DNA of 8,393 nt, taken from assembly GCA_927910885.1 (NCBI GenBank), contig CAKMOD010000086.1, positions 1-8,393 of the forward strand. The letters run 5' to 3'. The notes beneath the pieces were generated by a model. The model did not search any database, was not told where the DNA came from, and saw only the letters and a program-made list of their open reading frames with translations. Of this stretch, positions 1 to 6,795 are shown piece by piece; within the stretch, counting starts at the first letter, position 1; every line of letters starts with the position of its first letter. This stretch comes from an uncultured Prevotella sp. Its GTDB lineage: Bacteria; Bacteroidota; Bacteroidia; Bacteroidales; Bacteroidaceae. A program made the translations under genes and the position numbers.

Positions 1-6
1 TATTTT

Positions 7-103
7 CGGAGCGTCCGATGCATTTGAAGTCGTAACCCGTTGTGATTAAGGCGGCTAACGACGGAAAGATGTAATTGCAAATCACATTAATCAAAACAAA
101 ATT
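7..103 (+). promoter_or_regulatory. Possible structured leader of rpsO mRNA
   Basis: This stretch before rpsO can form several RNA stems. A small hairpin pairs CGGA (7-10) with TCCG (14-17). A larger stem pairs CCGTTGT (37-43) with ACGACGG (58-64), seven pairs including one G-U, around a 14-base loop. GTCGT (29-33) can instead pair perfectly with ACGAC (58-62), so the last two stems exclude each other. Ribosomal protein S15 represses its own mRNA through leader structures in several phyla, so an autoregulatory leader is a reasonable guess, but the folds were found by eye and no known S15 leader class is recognised. TATTTTCG at 1-8 is one base off the Bacteroidetes -7 box TAnnTTTG and could be the promoter; its -33 box would lie outside the window. 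The beginning could instead be the tail of an upstream gene (a frame is open from 2 to a stop at 47-49). Confidence 0.3.
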
Positions 104-379
104 ATGTATTTAGACAAGACAAAGAAGGCAGAAATCTTCGCACAGTATGGTAAGGGTCAGAGCACAACAGACACTGGTTCAGCTGAGAGCCAGATTGCAC
201 TTTTCTCTTATCGTATCAAGCACTTGACAGAGCACGTTAAGAAGAACCGCAAGGACTACGTTACAACTCGTTCATTGACACAGCTCGTAGGTAAGCGTCG
301 TGCATTGCTCGATTACCTCTACGATCGCGACATTGAGCGTTACCGTGCCATTATCAAGGCTTTGGGTCTCCGTAAGTAA
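104..379 (+). CDS. rpsO: 30S ribosomal protein S15
   Basis: This is ribosomal protein S15, a primary binder of the central domain of 16S rRNA that starts assembly of the small-subunit platform and takes part in a bridge to the 50S subunit. The 91-residue product is close to the usual 89. It shows the family landmarks: DTGSAESQIALFSYRI (about residues 23-38), the loop and helix with LTEHVKKNRKDY (41-52), and the basic core LVGKRRALLDYL (61-72). The start is the ATG at 104; there is no convincing Shine-Dalgarno sequence, as is usual for highly expressed Bacteroidetes genes, and the upstream bases are A-rich. It stands alone on the + strand, with a strong terminator 20 bases past the stop, so it is probably a single-gene transcript. 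In many proteobacteria rpsO sits beside truB; here truB is about 5 kb away on the opposite strand. Confidence 0.98.
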   Translation: MYLDKTKKAEIFAQYGKGQSTTDTGSAESQIALFSYRIKHLTEHVKKNRKDYVTTRSLTQLVGKRRALLDYLYDRDIERYRAIIKALGLRK

Positions 380-399
380 GATTTCTGAAAGCAAAAAAT

Positions 400-456
400 A
401 AAAGGTAAGAAAGTCAAAGTTGGTTTATCCATACTTTACTTTCTTACCTTTTTTCT
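400..456 (+). terminator. Strong intrinsic terminator after rpsO
   Basis: A perfect 15-bp stem pairs 400-414 (AAAAGGTAAGAAAGT) with 438-452, around a 23-base loop, and the descending arm runs into a T-rich tract at 449-459. It starts 20 bases past the rpsO stop codon and is the expected rho-independent end of that transcript. Confidence 0.88.
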
Positions 457-465
457 TTTCTTCTT

Positions 466-511
466 ATACTATCTATATGGACTTTTTAAAGATAGTATTT
501 CTCTTTTTTAG
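466..511 (+). terminator. Second terminator-like hairpin after rpsO
   Basis: ATACTATCT (466-474) pairs with AGATAGTAT (490-498) to make a 9-bp stem with a 15-base loop, followed by a T-rich tract to 511. It lies just past the main rpsO terminator and may be a backup. The stem has only two G-C pairs, so it is much weaker than the first. Confidence 0.4.
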
Positions 512-862
512 TCTCATATTAAATTTTCTTTTATCAGAATCTTTATACTACAAACGTTCTAAAACTTAATGGTATTTGTTGAATTTTCTTTACATTACTT
601 CTTGGTGTTTTGAGTTTAAATGAACGATAAAGTAAGGTTTTATATGCTTTTGTAACTATCTTGTTATGAGAAGGTTACACAAGTGGTTGTGAAAAGGTGC
701 TTAATAAGACTTCCAAAAGGGCGTTTAGTAACACTTCAAAAGGGCATCTTTTGCAAGCTTATTGGGCGTTAATTCGAATGCAATTAAGCCTTAATAAAAT
801 TTAGTGTAGTGAAAAATATTTACAATGATATTGGTGTTTATGTTCCTTTTTGCCCTTACAGA
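512..862. other. AT-rich intergenic stretch without a recognisable gene
   Basis: No reading frame here looks coding, and neither strand shows a clean TTTG - 19 to 21 bases - TAnnTTTG promoter. The one structured part is the periodic repeat described separately at about 692-772. CTTAATAA occurs just outside the best units (699-706 and 788-795) and might mark the edges of that element. Confidence 0.5.
692..772 (+). repeat. Intergenic repeat with 22-23 bp period (copy A)
   Basis: A degenerate unit with core (A/T)(A/T)GGGC(G/A)T repeats at regular spacing: GGGC lies at 719, 742 and 764, and a weaker AAAAGGTGC at 692-700 extends the series one step upstream (GG at 696). The best unit, CTTCAAAAGGGCATCTTTTG (734-753), is itself a hairpin: CAAAAG (737-742) pairs with CTTTTG (748-753) around GGCAT. 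An inverted relative with the same 22-base spacing lies at the right edge of the window (8335-8393). The pattern is seen directly; that it is a dispersed repeat family of this genome is inference from two copies. Confidence 0.65.
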
Positions 863-907
863 AAATCGGTCATTGTGTATTATGAGATAATATACAATGA
901 CCGATTT
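863..907 (-). terminator. Long perfect hairpin, probable terminator of the C10 protease gene
   Basis: Bases 863-882 pair with 888-907 over 20 positions with a single G-U wobble, leaving a 5-base loop (TGAGA). The hairpin begins about 70 bases beyond the stop of the protease gene on the - strand. On the + strand it is followed by TAGTTTTTGATGTTTTTG, and on the - strand by a shorter T run (TTTTCTG), so it may stop transcription in both directions. The + strand has no obvious transcript to stop here apart from readthrough from rpsO. Confidence 0.65.
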
Positions 908-977
908 AGTTTTTGATGTTTTTGTTAGAGTTTGAAAACTCAATATTATTCGTATCCGTTATATGGATAATCAGTTC

Positions 978-3416
978 CTATTTCTTAATCACTTTCTTAC
1001 CATCAATGATATAGATGCCAGCAGGGAGTTCTTCCCAAGTCTGCGATAGGCGAATACCTTGTAGTGTAAAGATATTTTTTGCGGTATTTTTGTTGTAATT
1101 AATCGAATTGATTCCAGTAGGAGTGTTTAACTCACTGATGGTGTTGAAGACGTTACGTCGTACAAGTGGGTTCCATGTATCTTGTCGTTGCCCGTTCCTC
1201 TCAATCTCTAAATGTATTTCGTATGAATGATTAGGTTTTAACAGCGAAGCAGAGAATGTGATACGTGTCTCGGCTGCATTGTTGTCTACATCACAAGGAA
1301 GATAAACATTATGAACTGTTCCTAATTCAATCCACTTATTACTTGTCAGATCGAGTAGACGATAATGGATTGGACCACGGTAGCCATTCTTAATCTGATA
1401 ACCAGATACTTTAGAATGTACTTGTAGACTGATATTCTTTATCTTATCGAGATTGAAGGTGCTATAATTAGCGTATGCATTATCAACATAGTAGTCGAGG
1501 AAAGTTAATTCAATATTTCCATTATTGATATATGGTAATACTTCAATCTCGAATGGCTCTTTCATGTCAATAGGAATAATGGTTTCTGTTCCTTTTCGAT
1601 TGACCTTTATAGATAGTGTGACGTCGTATTTACCTCTTGGAAGGTTACCTAAACTTGGTTTGTTGTAATATAGTGGAAGCATATTAATGACAAAGGTAGT
1701 TCGTCCAAGACGTTGTGCAACAACGTTTGGAGTAAGTAGATAACCATTATATTCTTTCTTTGTCTCTTGATTTGTAAGTGTCATCACAAGCTCACCACGC
1801 ACCTCTTCACGTCCAGGGTTGTACATCGTGAAACTGAATGCACCTTTAAATCCAGAACCTTCATAGTAGGGTGCAAGTAGACTTGGAGCCTTCTCAATTA
1901 CAACCACATCCTTAGGATTATTTGTGTTGATGTGAACAGCATCTGCAGTGAGTCTTACCTCTATTTCATTAGCATGATTGATTGGCTTCCAGTCACCGTG
2001 TTCCTTCGTCTTGATATCGAGCATCTCAGAGAATACTGGTACCAAACGGTAGTTTCCGTCAGCAATACCCTTAAAGTTAATATCAGCAACATCAAATGAC
2101 ATGGCAGTAAAGATGGATGCCCATGTTTGGTCGCCAGCAGTTGAATCAAAGATTTTTACTCGTTCGTTCTTATCATTATAAAGGGCAAGTGCTACCTTTC
2201 CGGAGAATACGCCAAGTTCACCTTTAACTGAACTATATGAGCCTAACCTCTCAATCTTTGCACTGAAACTTTCAGAACGGCTTGCCTCTGTCTTGTCCAT
2301 AGTGAATGAAGTGGTGGTTCTTGCGTCCAATCCACGCTCTATATCCTTAAAAGGTACTGCCTTACCATCGTTAGGATGGGCAAAGACAACTGAGATATCG
2401 TCCCAGAATGTTCCGCTATTGAGAGCAAAGCCTGAAACATTAAGGGTAACTATGTTGATGTCGAAGTATCCATCGTTTTCGCCTCCCCAGCCCCAGTTGG
2501 TATGAATGAGCCCTTGCTCATCATATCCATCATAAACAAAGGCATGAGGACCACCTACTACTAAGACCGGATATCCGTCTGAGATTTCTTGCATTACCTC
2601 ATTGAGGAACTCATTGGCTGGGAGGAAGTTTTTATCAAGATAACGCACGGTATAATCGAACTTGTCTCGAAGTGCATTGCAGGCACGCTGTAGATTTGAG
2701 TCACTTCCTTTAATGTAGTATCTCATGTGGACAGCCTTACCAATATCATACATCAACACGCCAACAGCCTGTCGAGATTGTTCCGTTCTCATCTCATTAG
2801 TCGTGTTCTTCATCTCATCCCACCAATAAGTTGAACTTTTTCTCGCTTCGTCACCAGTTGATGCTATATAATCTGTTGGACGATTCTTAGGCCATTTATT
2901 ATAGAACATTACTTGTGCTGTGGCTGTTGCAACACAACCTGTAGGTGTATGCTGTCCATTACTTAGTGGAGTGTACTTGTTGAATGGGTCATACTGGCTC
3001 CACTTACAAGTAAGCAATGGTTCTACCTTTCGTTTGATAGGACGCTGTGGGGTAGTAGTTGTAGCTTTAGCGCGCACCTCCTTTACTACACGTTCATATT
3101 CCTTTAAGAACAGTTTGAAGTATGGGGGCTGGTCGTTGGGGTTTTCTATCATCTTATCTCCATAACCTACGACCTCGTTGAGTTTACTTTCTCCAGAGAT
3201 AATAACGAATTTCTTATCGTTTGGATTTGTAAAGATGTAATAGGCTGGTTGCTCATCGGCTTTTGATGAGCGGGTTTTTGGAGTATTATCCGATAGTTTT
3301 GGATTGTTGATGTATTTAGTTGCAATACTCAAAGCGCGTGCTTTGGTGATGGGTTCTGCGTTAGCAATTAGAATGTTTGTAAACACAGTTAGCATTAATA
3401 ATAAAGTTCTTTTCAT
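978..3416 (-). CDS. Secreted C10-family (streptopain/interpain-like) cysteine protease with C-terminal sorting tail
   Basis: This 812-residue protein is a papain-like secreted protease of family C10, the family of streptococcal SpeB and Prevotella interpain A. Residues 1-20 are a signal peptide ending ANA. Residues about 23-105 resemble the inhibitory prodomain (KARALSIATKYI, then YYIF and FVIISGESKLNEVVGYGD). The catalytic domain spans about 130-345: Q141 in CKWSQYDPFN is the likely oxyanion-hole residue, C161 in PTGCVATATAQVM the nucleophile, H291 in GGPHAFVYDGYD the general base, and NWGWGG (307-312) the Asn/Trp element. All key residues are present, so activity is expected. A roughly 430-residue C-terminal part is probably made of beta-sandwich modules that I cannot name. 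The end, GIYIIDGKKVIKK, resembles type IX secretion sorting tails. It lies 113 bases beyond folK with no consensus promoter seen in the gap, so it could have an atypical promoter or be read through from the operon. Confidence 0.9.
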   Translation of the reverse strand: MKRTLLLMLTVFTNILIANAEPITKARALSIATKYINNPKLSDNTPKTRSSKADEQPAYYIFTNPNDKKFVIISGESKLNEVVGYGDKMIENPNDQPPYFKLFLKEYERVVKEVRAKATTTTPQRPIKRKVEPLLTCKWSQYDPFNKYTPLSNGQHTPTGCVATATAQVMFYNKWPKNRPTDYIASTGDEARKSSTYWWDEMKNTTNEMRTEQSRQAVGVLMYDIGKAVHMRYYIKGSDSNLQRACNALRDKFDYTVRYLDKNFLPANEFLNEVMQEISDGYPVLVVGGPHAFVYDGYDEQGLIHTNWGWGGENDGYFDINIVTLNVSGFALNSGTFWDDISVVFAHPNDGKAVPFKDIERGLDARTTTSFTMDKTEASRSESFSAKIERLGSYSSVKGELGVFSGKVALALYNDKNERVKIFDSTAGDQTWASIFTAMSFDVADINFKGIADGNYRLVPVFSEMLDIKTKEHGDWKPINHANEIEVRLTADAVHINTNNPKDVVVIEKAPSLLAPYYEGSGFKGAFSFTMYNPGREEVRGELVMTLTNQETKKEYNGYLLTPNVVAQRLGRTTFVINMLPLYYNKPSLGNLPRGKYDVTLSIKVNRKGTETIIPIDMKEPFEIEVLPYINNGNIELTFLDYYVDNAYANYSTFNLDKIKNISLQVHSKVSGYQIKNGYRGPIHYRLLDLTSNKWIELGTVHNVYLPCDVDNNAAETRITFSASLLKPNHSYEIHLEIERNGQRQDTWNPLVRRNVFNTISELNTPTGINSINYNKNTAKNIFTLQGIRLSQTWEELPAGIYIIDGKKVIKK

Positions 3417-3529
3417 TTGTTTATCTTATTAGTCAATTATATTGGTTTGTTATATTTTATATCAGGTTCTATATGTTTAGAAGTCTTTGAAATAGGTAGA
3501 TTTGACTTGTTTTCTTTTAGACTGATGCT

Positions 3530-3941
3530 TTATTCTTCCCATATCTCTTTTAAAGGAAGCATTACAAAGTCACGCTCCTTCATTAAAGGGTGGGGAACGA
3601 TAAGGTCTGGTTCATTGATATTAAGTTGGTCATAAAGCAGAATATCAATATCTATGATACGGTCTGTGTATTGTGCGTTGATAGACTTCTTTACTCTTCC
3701 CATCTCAATTTCTATGGCTTGAGTAGTCTCTAACAATTGTCGTGGAGCAAGAGAGGTTGATACACATACACAAGCATTGAGGAAAAGATTAGGACTCTCA
3801 AATCCCCAAGGCTCCGTTTCATGAAAAGAAGATTGGCGCAAAACTGTGCCAATCTTTTTTTTCTATAAGTGTTATCGCCTCATGCATAATGGCCTTTCTA
3901 TTGCCAAGGTTGGTGCCGAGGGATAAATAAACTATGTGCAT
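3530..3941 (-). CDS. folK: HPPK (2-amino-4-hydroxy-6-hydroxymethyldihydropteridine diphosphokinase), frameshifted in an A8 run
   Basis: FolK transfers diphosphate from ATP to 6-hydroxymethyl-7,8-dihydropterin, the step before dihydropteroate synthase in folate synthesis. From the ATG at 3941 the first frame reads MHIVYLSLGTNLGNRKAIMH, then EAITLIEKK, and then runs into nonsense and a stop. From 3854 down a second frame reads IGTVLRQSSFHETEPWGFES and continues to the end. Removing one A from the eight-A run (3855-3862) joins them into a normal 136-residue protein. Family marks are the N-terminal SLGTNLGNR, ETEPWG, the HPPK signature DRIIDIDILLYD with its two metal-binding aspartates, and PHPLMKERDFVMLPL near the end. 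The start is one base past the queA stop, so the two genes are coupled. The length is slightly short for the family. Sequencing error, a real mutation, or slippage on the A run would each explain the break; an internal TTG at 3841 is a poor alternative start because it removes the pterin/ATP-binding N-terminus. Confidence 0.88.
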
Positions 3942-3942
3942 A

Positions 3943-5127
3943 TTAGTCGTTGAGAATCAACAATGAGTCGCCGAAACAACCAAACTTATAACCATTCTTT
4001 ACAGCCATATCGTATGCTTCCATAACAAGGTCATAGCCACCGAAGGCTGCTGTTTCCATCAACAAGGTTGAGTATGGATGATAGAAGTTAACCAACATAG
4101 AGTCAGCGAAACCAAAGTTGTATGGAGGGAAGATGAATTCATTGGTCCAACCATCATACTCCTTCAACATACCATCAGTACCAACGGCTGTTTCTGTAGC
4201 TTTAACAACACTCGCGCCGATGGCACAAAGGCGATGTCCAGCTTTCTTTGCACCATTAGCAATACGACAAGCATCAGCGTTGATGTGCATTTCCTCTGAA
4301 TCCATCTTGTGCTTTGTGAGGTCTTCTACTTCAATGTCATGGAAGTTACCCAAGCCACAGTGTAAGGTGATAAAAGCTTTCTTGATTCCCTTAATATCCA
4401 TCATCTTCATCATGTGTTCAGAGAAGTGGATGTTTGTACCTGGTGCAGAAACAGCGCCTTCGTTCTTAGCAAAGACAGACTGGAAGTGCTCCATGTCGTC
4501 AGCTGTTGCGTGTGCAAACTCTTCTCCGTCCTCTTTTGGACGATTATCAATGATGTATCGTGGTAATGGAGCTTCTCCCAATGCAAACAACTCACGCTTG
4601 AACTCATCGTGAGGGCAGTCGTAAAGGAAACGAAGTGTGCGACCACGAGAAGTCGTATTGTCAATAACTTCAGCTACCATTGTGCCAGATTCGTCAAAGA
4701 AAAGCTTGTTTCCAATACGAATCTTACGTGCAGGCTCAACCAATACGTCCCAAAGACGCATCTCCTGATTCAACTCACGAAGAAGGAATACCTCAATCTT
4801 AGCATCAGTCTTCTCCTTTGTTCCATACAGACGAGCAGGGAAAACCTTAGTGTCATTGAAGATAAATGCATCGCCCTCATCGAAGTAATTGAACACATCT
4901 TTGAAGCGGATGTAGTCTTCTTCCTTAGGTTCACCATTGATCTCACCCTTAAACATGTCAATCTTTCCTGACTTACGGTGTAACACCATCAGTCTACCTT
5001 CGTCACGACGTGTTACAGTAAAGGTCTGTGTACTGCCGTCAGTACGAGTCAGTACACGCTCAGATGAATGTGGATATAAGGCTACCTGCTCTTTTGGCAA
5101 GTTGAATTTAAACTGTGAAAGCTTCAT
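3943..5127 (-). CDS. queA: S-adenosylmethionine:tRNA ribosyltransferase-isomerase
   Basis: QueA moves the ribosyl part of S-adenosylmethionine onto 7-aminomethyl-7-deazaguanine in the wobble position of tRNA (His, Asn, Asp, Tyr), making epoxyqueuosine. The start MKLSQFKFNLPKEQVALYP, the NDTKVFPARLYG block (91-102), IEVFLLREL (111-119), DNTTSRGRTLRFLYD (156-170), FAKNEGAVSAP (219-229) and the end GYKFGCFGDSLLILND identify it. At 394 residues it is longer than the usual 340-360. The extra length appears as two N-terminal insertions, about residues 24-40 and 61-74. Several normally strict motifs differ: APGTNIHF (228-235) where the family has APTAGLHF, NFYHPYSTLLM (347-357) where NFHLPxSTLLM is usual, and GASVVKATET (304-313) where GTTSVRALES is usual. 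Function is still the best call by family and by neighbours. It lies 21 bases after truB and one base before folK. Confidence 0.92.
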   Translation of the reverse strand: MKLSQFKFNLPKEQVALYPHSSERVLTRTDGSTQTFTVTRRDEGRLMVLHRKSGKIDMFKGEINGEPKEEDYIRFKDVFNYFDEGDAFIFNDTKVFPARLYGTKEKTDAKIEVFLLRELNQEMRLWDVLVEPARKIRIGNKLFFDESGTMVAEVIDNTTSRGRTLRFLYDCPHDEFKRELFALGEAPLPRYIIDNRPKEDGEEFAHATADDMEHFQSVFAKNEGAVSAPGTNIHFSEHMMKMMDIKGIKKAFITLHCGLGNFHDIEVEDLTKHKMDSEEMHINADACRIANGAKKAGHRLCAIGASVVKATETAVGTDGMLKEYDGWTNEFIFPPYNFGFADSMLVNFYHPYSTLLMETAAFGGYDLVMEAYDMAVKNGYKFGCFGDSLLILND

Positions 5128-5148
5128 ATTTTTATATTGGGGAGTTTA

Positions 5149-5847
5149 TTATTTTTCTATTGTTTGTTGCTGAAGCCATGCTTCAAACTGGTCATAATTG
5201 ACGCAGTCTTCCACTCTTACGTCTCCAACACGTGTGCGGCGCAATGCTGTAAGATAGGCTCCGCTATTCACAGCTCTGCCAAGATCGCGTGCCAATGCGC
5301 GGATATAAGTACCTTTACCGCAGACTACACGGATTGATAGTTGCATCTTCTCTGCATCGAAGTCTAATACTTCTATCTCGTCAATGCGAATGTTCTTAGG
5401 TTTTAACGTAACATCCTTGCCTTTTCTACGATAGTCGAAAGCACGCTTACCATCCACCTTTACAGCACTGTAAGTTGGTGGAATCTGCTCGATATCACCT
5501 ATAAACTGAGGAAGTGTTGCGTCTATCAGTTCTCTTGTGATATGTTCTGTTGGGAAGTTTTCATTCACCTCATGTTCCATATCGTAGCTTGGTGTAGTAG
5601 CTCCCAACTGAAGAGTAGCTGTGTATTCCTTCGTATGTGTCTGCAAGGTCTCAATCTGTTTTGTCATCTTACCCGTAGCAAGGATGAGTACTCCAGTTGC
5701 CAAAGGATCTAATGTACCAGCATGACCAATCTTCACCTTTCCGTCATTAGCCTGCGTGCAAAGGTAGCGTACATGTGCCAACGCTTTGAAACTCGTAATT
5801 CCGTAGGGTTTATCAATAGGGATGATTACACCTTCTTTGAAGTTCAT
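5149..5847 (-). CDS. truB: tRNA pseudouridine-55 synthase
   Basis: TruB converts uridine 55 in the T-loop of almost all tRNAs to pseudouridine. The catalytic block KIGHAGTLDPLATGVLILA (39-57) holds the nucleophile D47. Other family blocks are IDKPYGITSF (11-20), the substrate-binding KEYTATLQLG (73-82), PPTYSAVKVDGKRAFDYRR (123-141) and GKGTYIRALARDLG (177-190), then LTALRRTRVG (199-208). The product is 232 residues; the C-terminal PUA-like extension of E. coli TruB (314 residues) is missing, as is common in Bacteroidetes. The ATG at 5847 gives a normal N-terminus and lies 21 bases after uppP. The gene sits between uppP and queA in what looks like one transcript, so two tRNA-modifying enzymes are made together. 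Confidence 0.95.
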   Translation of the reverse strand: MNFKEGVIIPIDKPYGITSFKALAHVRYLCTQANDGKVKIGHAGTLDPLATGVLILATGKMTKQIETLQTHTKEYTATLQLGATTPSYDMEHEVNENFPTEHITRELIDATLPQFIGDIEQIPPTYSAVKVDGKRAFDYRRKGKDVTLKPKNIRIDEIEVLDFDAEKMQLSIRVVCGKGTYIRALARDLGRAVNSGAYLTALRRTRVGDVRVEDCVNYDQFEAWLQQQTIEK

Positions 5848-5868
5848 TAGGACAATAAATATATAAGA

Positions 5869-6795
5869 TTAATCAACCATATTCAGTGGAATATCACAGA
5901 GTAGCATTATAATAATGATAACACCAACGATGATACGATACCAACCGAACCACTTGAAACCATATTTTGCAAGGAAACTTACAAACCACTTCATTGCCAA
6001 TAGCGCAACAATAAATGATACGACACAGCCTACAGCGAGCATTATAAGGTTGTGAGCTGAAGCCCATGTGCTGTCACCTTTTAATAAATCAAGTAGGTCA
6101 AGCAGTGTTGCACCAGCCATAGTAGGTACTGCAAGGAAGAAAGAGAACTCTGCAGCTCGCTTACGTGTCAATCCGTTTGCCATACCGCCAACGATAGTAG
6201 CCATAGAACGGCTTGTGCCAGGGATAACCGATAGGCACTGGAAAAGACCAATGCTAAAGGCACGCTTTTCTGTTACTTGATTCTCTTCTTTTCCCTTATT
6301 GAACAATTTATCACAATAAAGCATGAAGATGCCACCCACAACGAGCATTATTGCTACAACCCAAACTGAGTCGAGCAGCCAGTCAAGTAAACCACTTTTC
6401 TTAGCTGCTAAGCCAATGATAACAGCTGGTAGGACACCAATGAACAATAACCAGTAGAAGCGGATTGGATGAATAATCTTCTTGAAAGTATAAGTTAGGA
6501 CACCAATGAACAATAACCAGTAGAAACGGATTGGATGAATATTCTTCTTGAAAGTACAAGTTTTATCAGCAGGTACAGGTGTATGGTCGATCTGGAAAAA
6601 GCGCTTCCAATATAAGCATACGACAGAGAGGATAGCACCAAACTGGATGATGAAGGTAAAGGCATGTACAAACTCGTCACCTGATGGTACACCTAAAAGA
6701 TTTTGTGTAATAATCATGTGACCCGTAGATGACACAGGAAGGAACTCCGTCAGTCCTTCGACAATGGAGATAATAATCGTTTGTAAAAGTGTCAT
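5869..6795 (-). CDS. uppP: Undecaprenyl-diphosphate phosphatase with an internal 22-residue tandem duplication
   Basis: UppP (BacA) removes a phosphate from undecaprenyl pyrophosphate, returning the lipid carrier for peptidoglycan and other surface polymers; overproduction gives bacitracin resistance in E. coli. It is an integral membrane protein. Catalytic marks are EGLTEFLPVSSTGH (13-26) and VIPGTSRSMATIVGG (190-204, with the PGTSRS loop), plus RKRAAEFSFFLAVPTM (211-226). The product is 308 residues against a usual 265-280. Residues 79-100 and 101-122 are a near-exact tandem repeat (key words HPIRFYWLLFIGVL, with C/Y and N/I the only changes); without one copy the protein would be 286 residues. 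The repeat covers the loop and the first half of the membrane segment that normally continues into PAVIIGLA, away from both catalytic motifs. The start ATG overlaps the stop of the upstream gene (TAATG), which supports it. Confidence 0.95.
   Translation of the reverse strand: MTLLQTIIISIVEGLTEFLPVSSTGHMIITQNLLGVPSGDEFVHAFTFIIQFGAILSVVCLYWKRFFQIDHTPVPADKTCTFKKNIHPIRFYWLLFIGVLTYTFKKIIHPIRFYWLLFIGVLPAVIIGLAAKKSGLLDWLLDSVWVVAIMLVVGGIFMLYCDKLFNKGKEENQVTEKRAFSIGLFQCLSVIPGTSRSMATIVGGMANGLTRKRAAEFSFFLAVPTMAGATLLDLLDLLKGDSTWASAHNLIMLAVGCVVSFIVALLAMKWFVSFLAKYGFKWFGWYRIIVGVIIIIMLLCDIPLNMVD
6430..6561. repeat. 66-bp in-frame tandem duplication inside uppP
   Basis: Bases 6430-6495 and 6496-6561 are adjacent copies of a 66-base unit that differ at only three positions (63/66 identical). 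Two of the differences change the amino acid (Cys/Tyr, Asn/Ile) and one is silent. The unit is 22 codons long, so the reading frame is kept. The divergence suggests a duplication that has existed for some time rather than an assembly stutter. Confidence 0.95.

Noticed and set aside
2..49. Open frame at the left edge that could be the tail of an upstream gene (15 codons to a TAA)
   Set aside because: It is too short to recognise and overlaps the foldable rpsO leader; the evidence for coding is no better than for a leader.
692..772. CRISPR array
   Set aside because: The units are degenerate and contiguous at a 22-23 base period with no unique spacers and no cas genes nearby.
3417..3529. Promoter of the protease or terminator of folK
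   Set aside because: No TAnnTTTG box with a TTTG at proper spacing and no good hairpin were found in this gap; only a 5-bp AAGTC/GACTT pair.
3530..3841. A separate 103-residue gene starting at TTG 3841
   Set aside because: It is the C-terminal three quarters of FolK; the missing N-terminus lies directly upstream in the other frame.
4118..4612. Long + strand open frame opposite queA (164 codons), and others opposite queA, truB and the protease
   Set aside because: They are antisense to well-supported genes, have compositions typical of complement frames and match no family I know.
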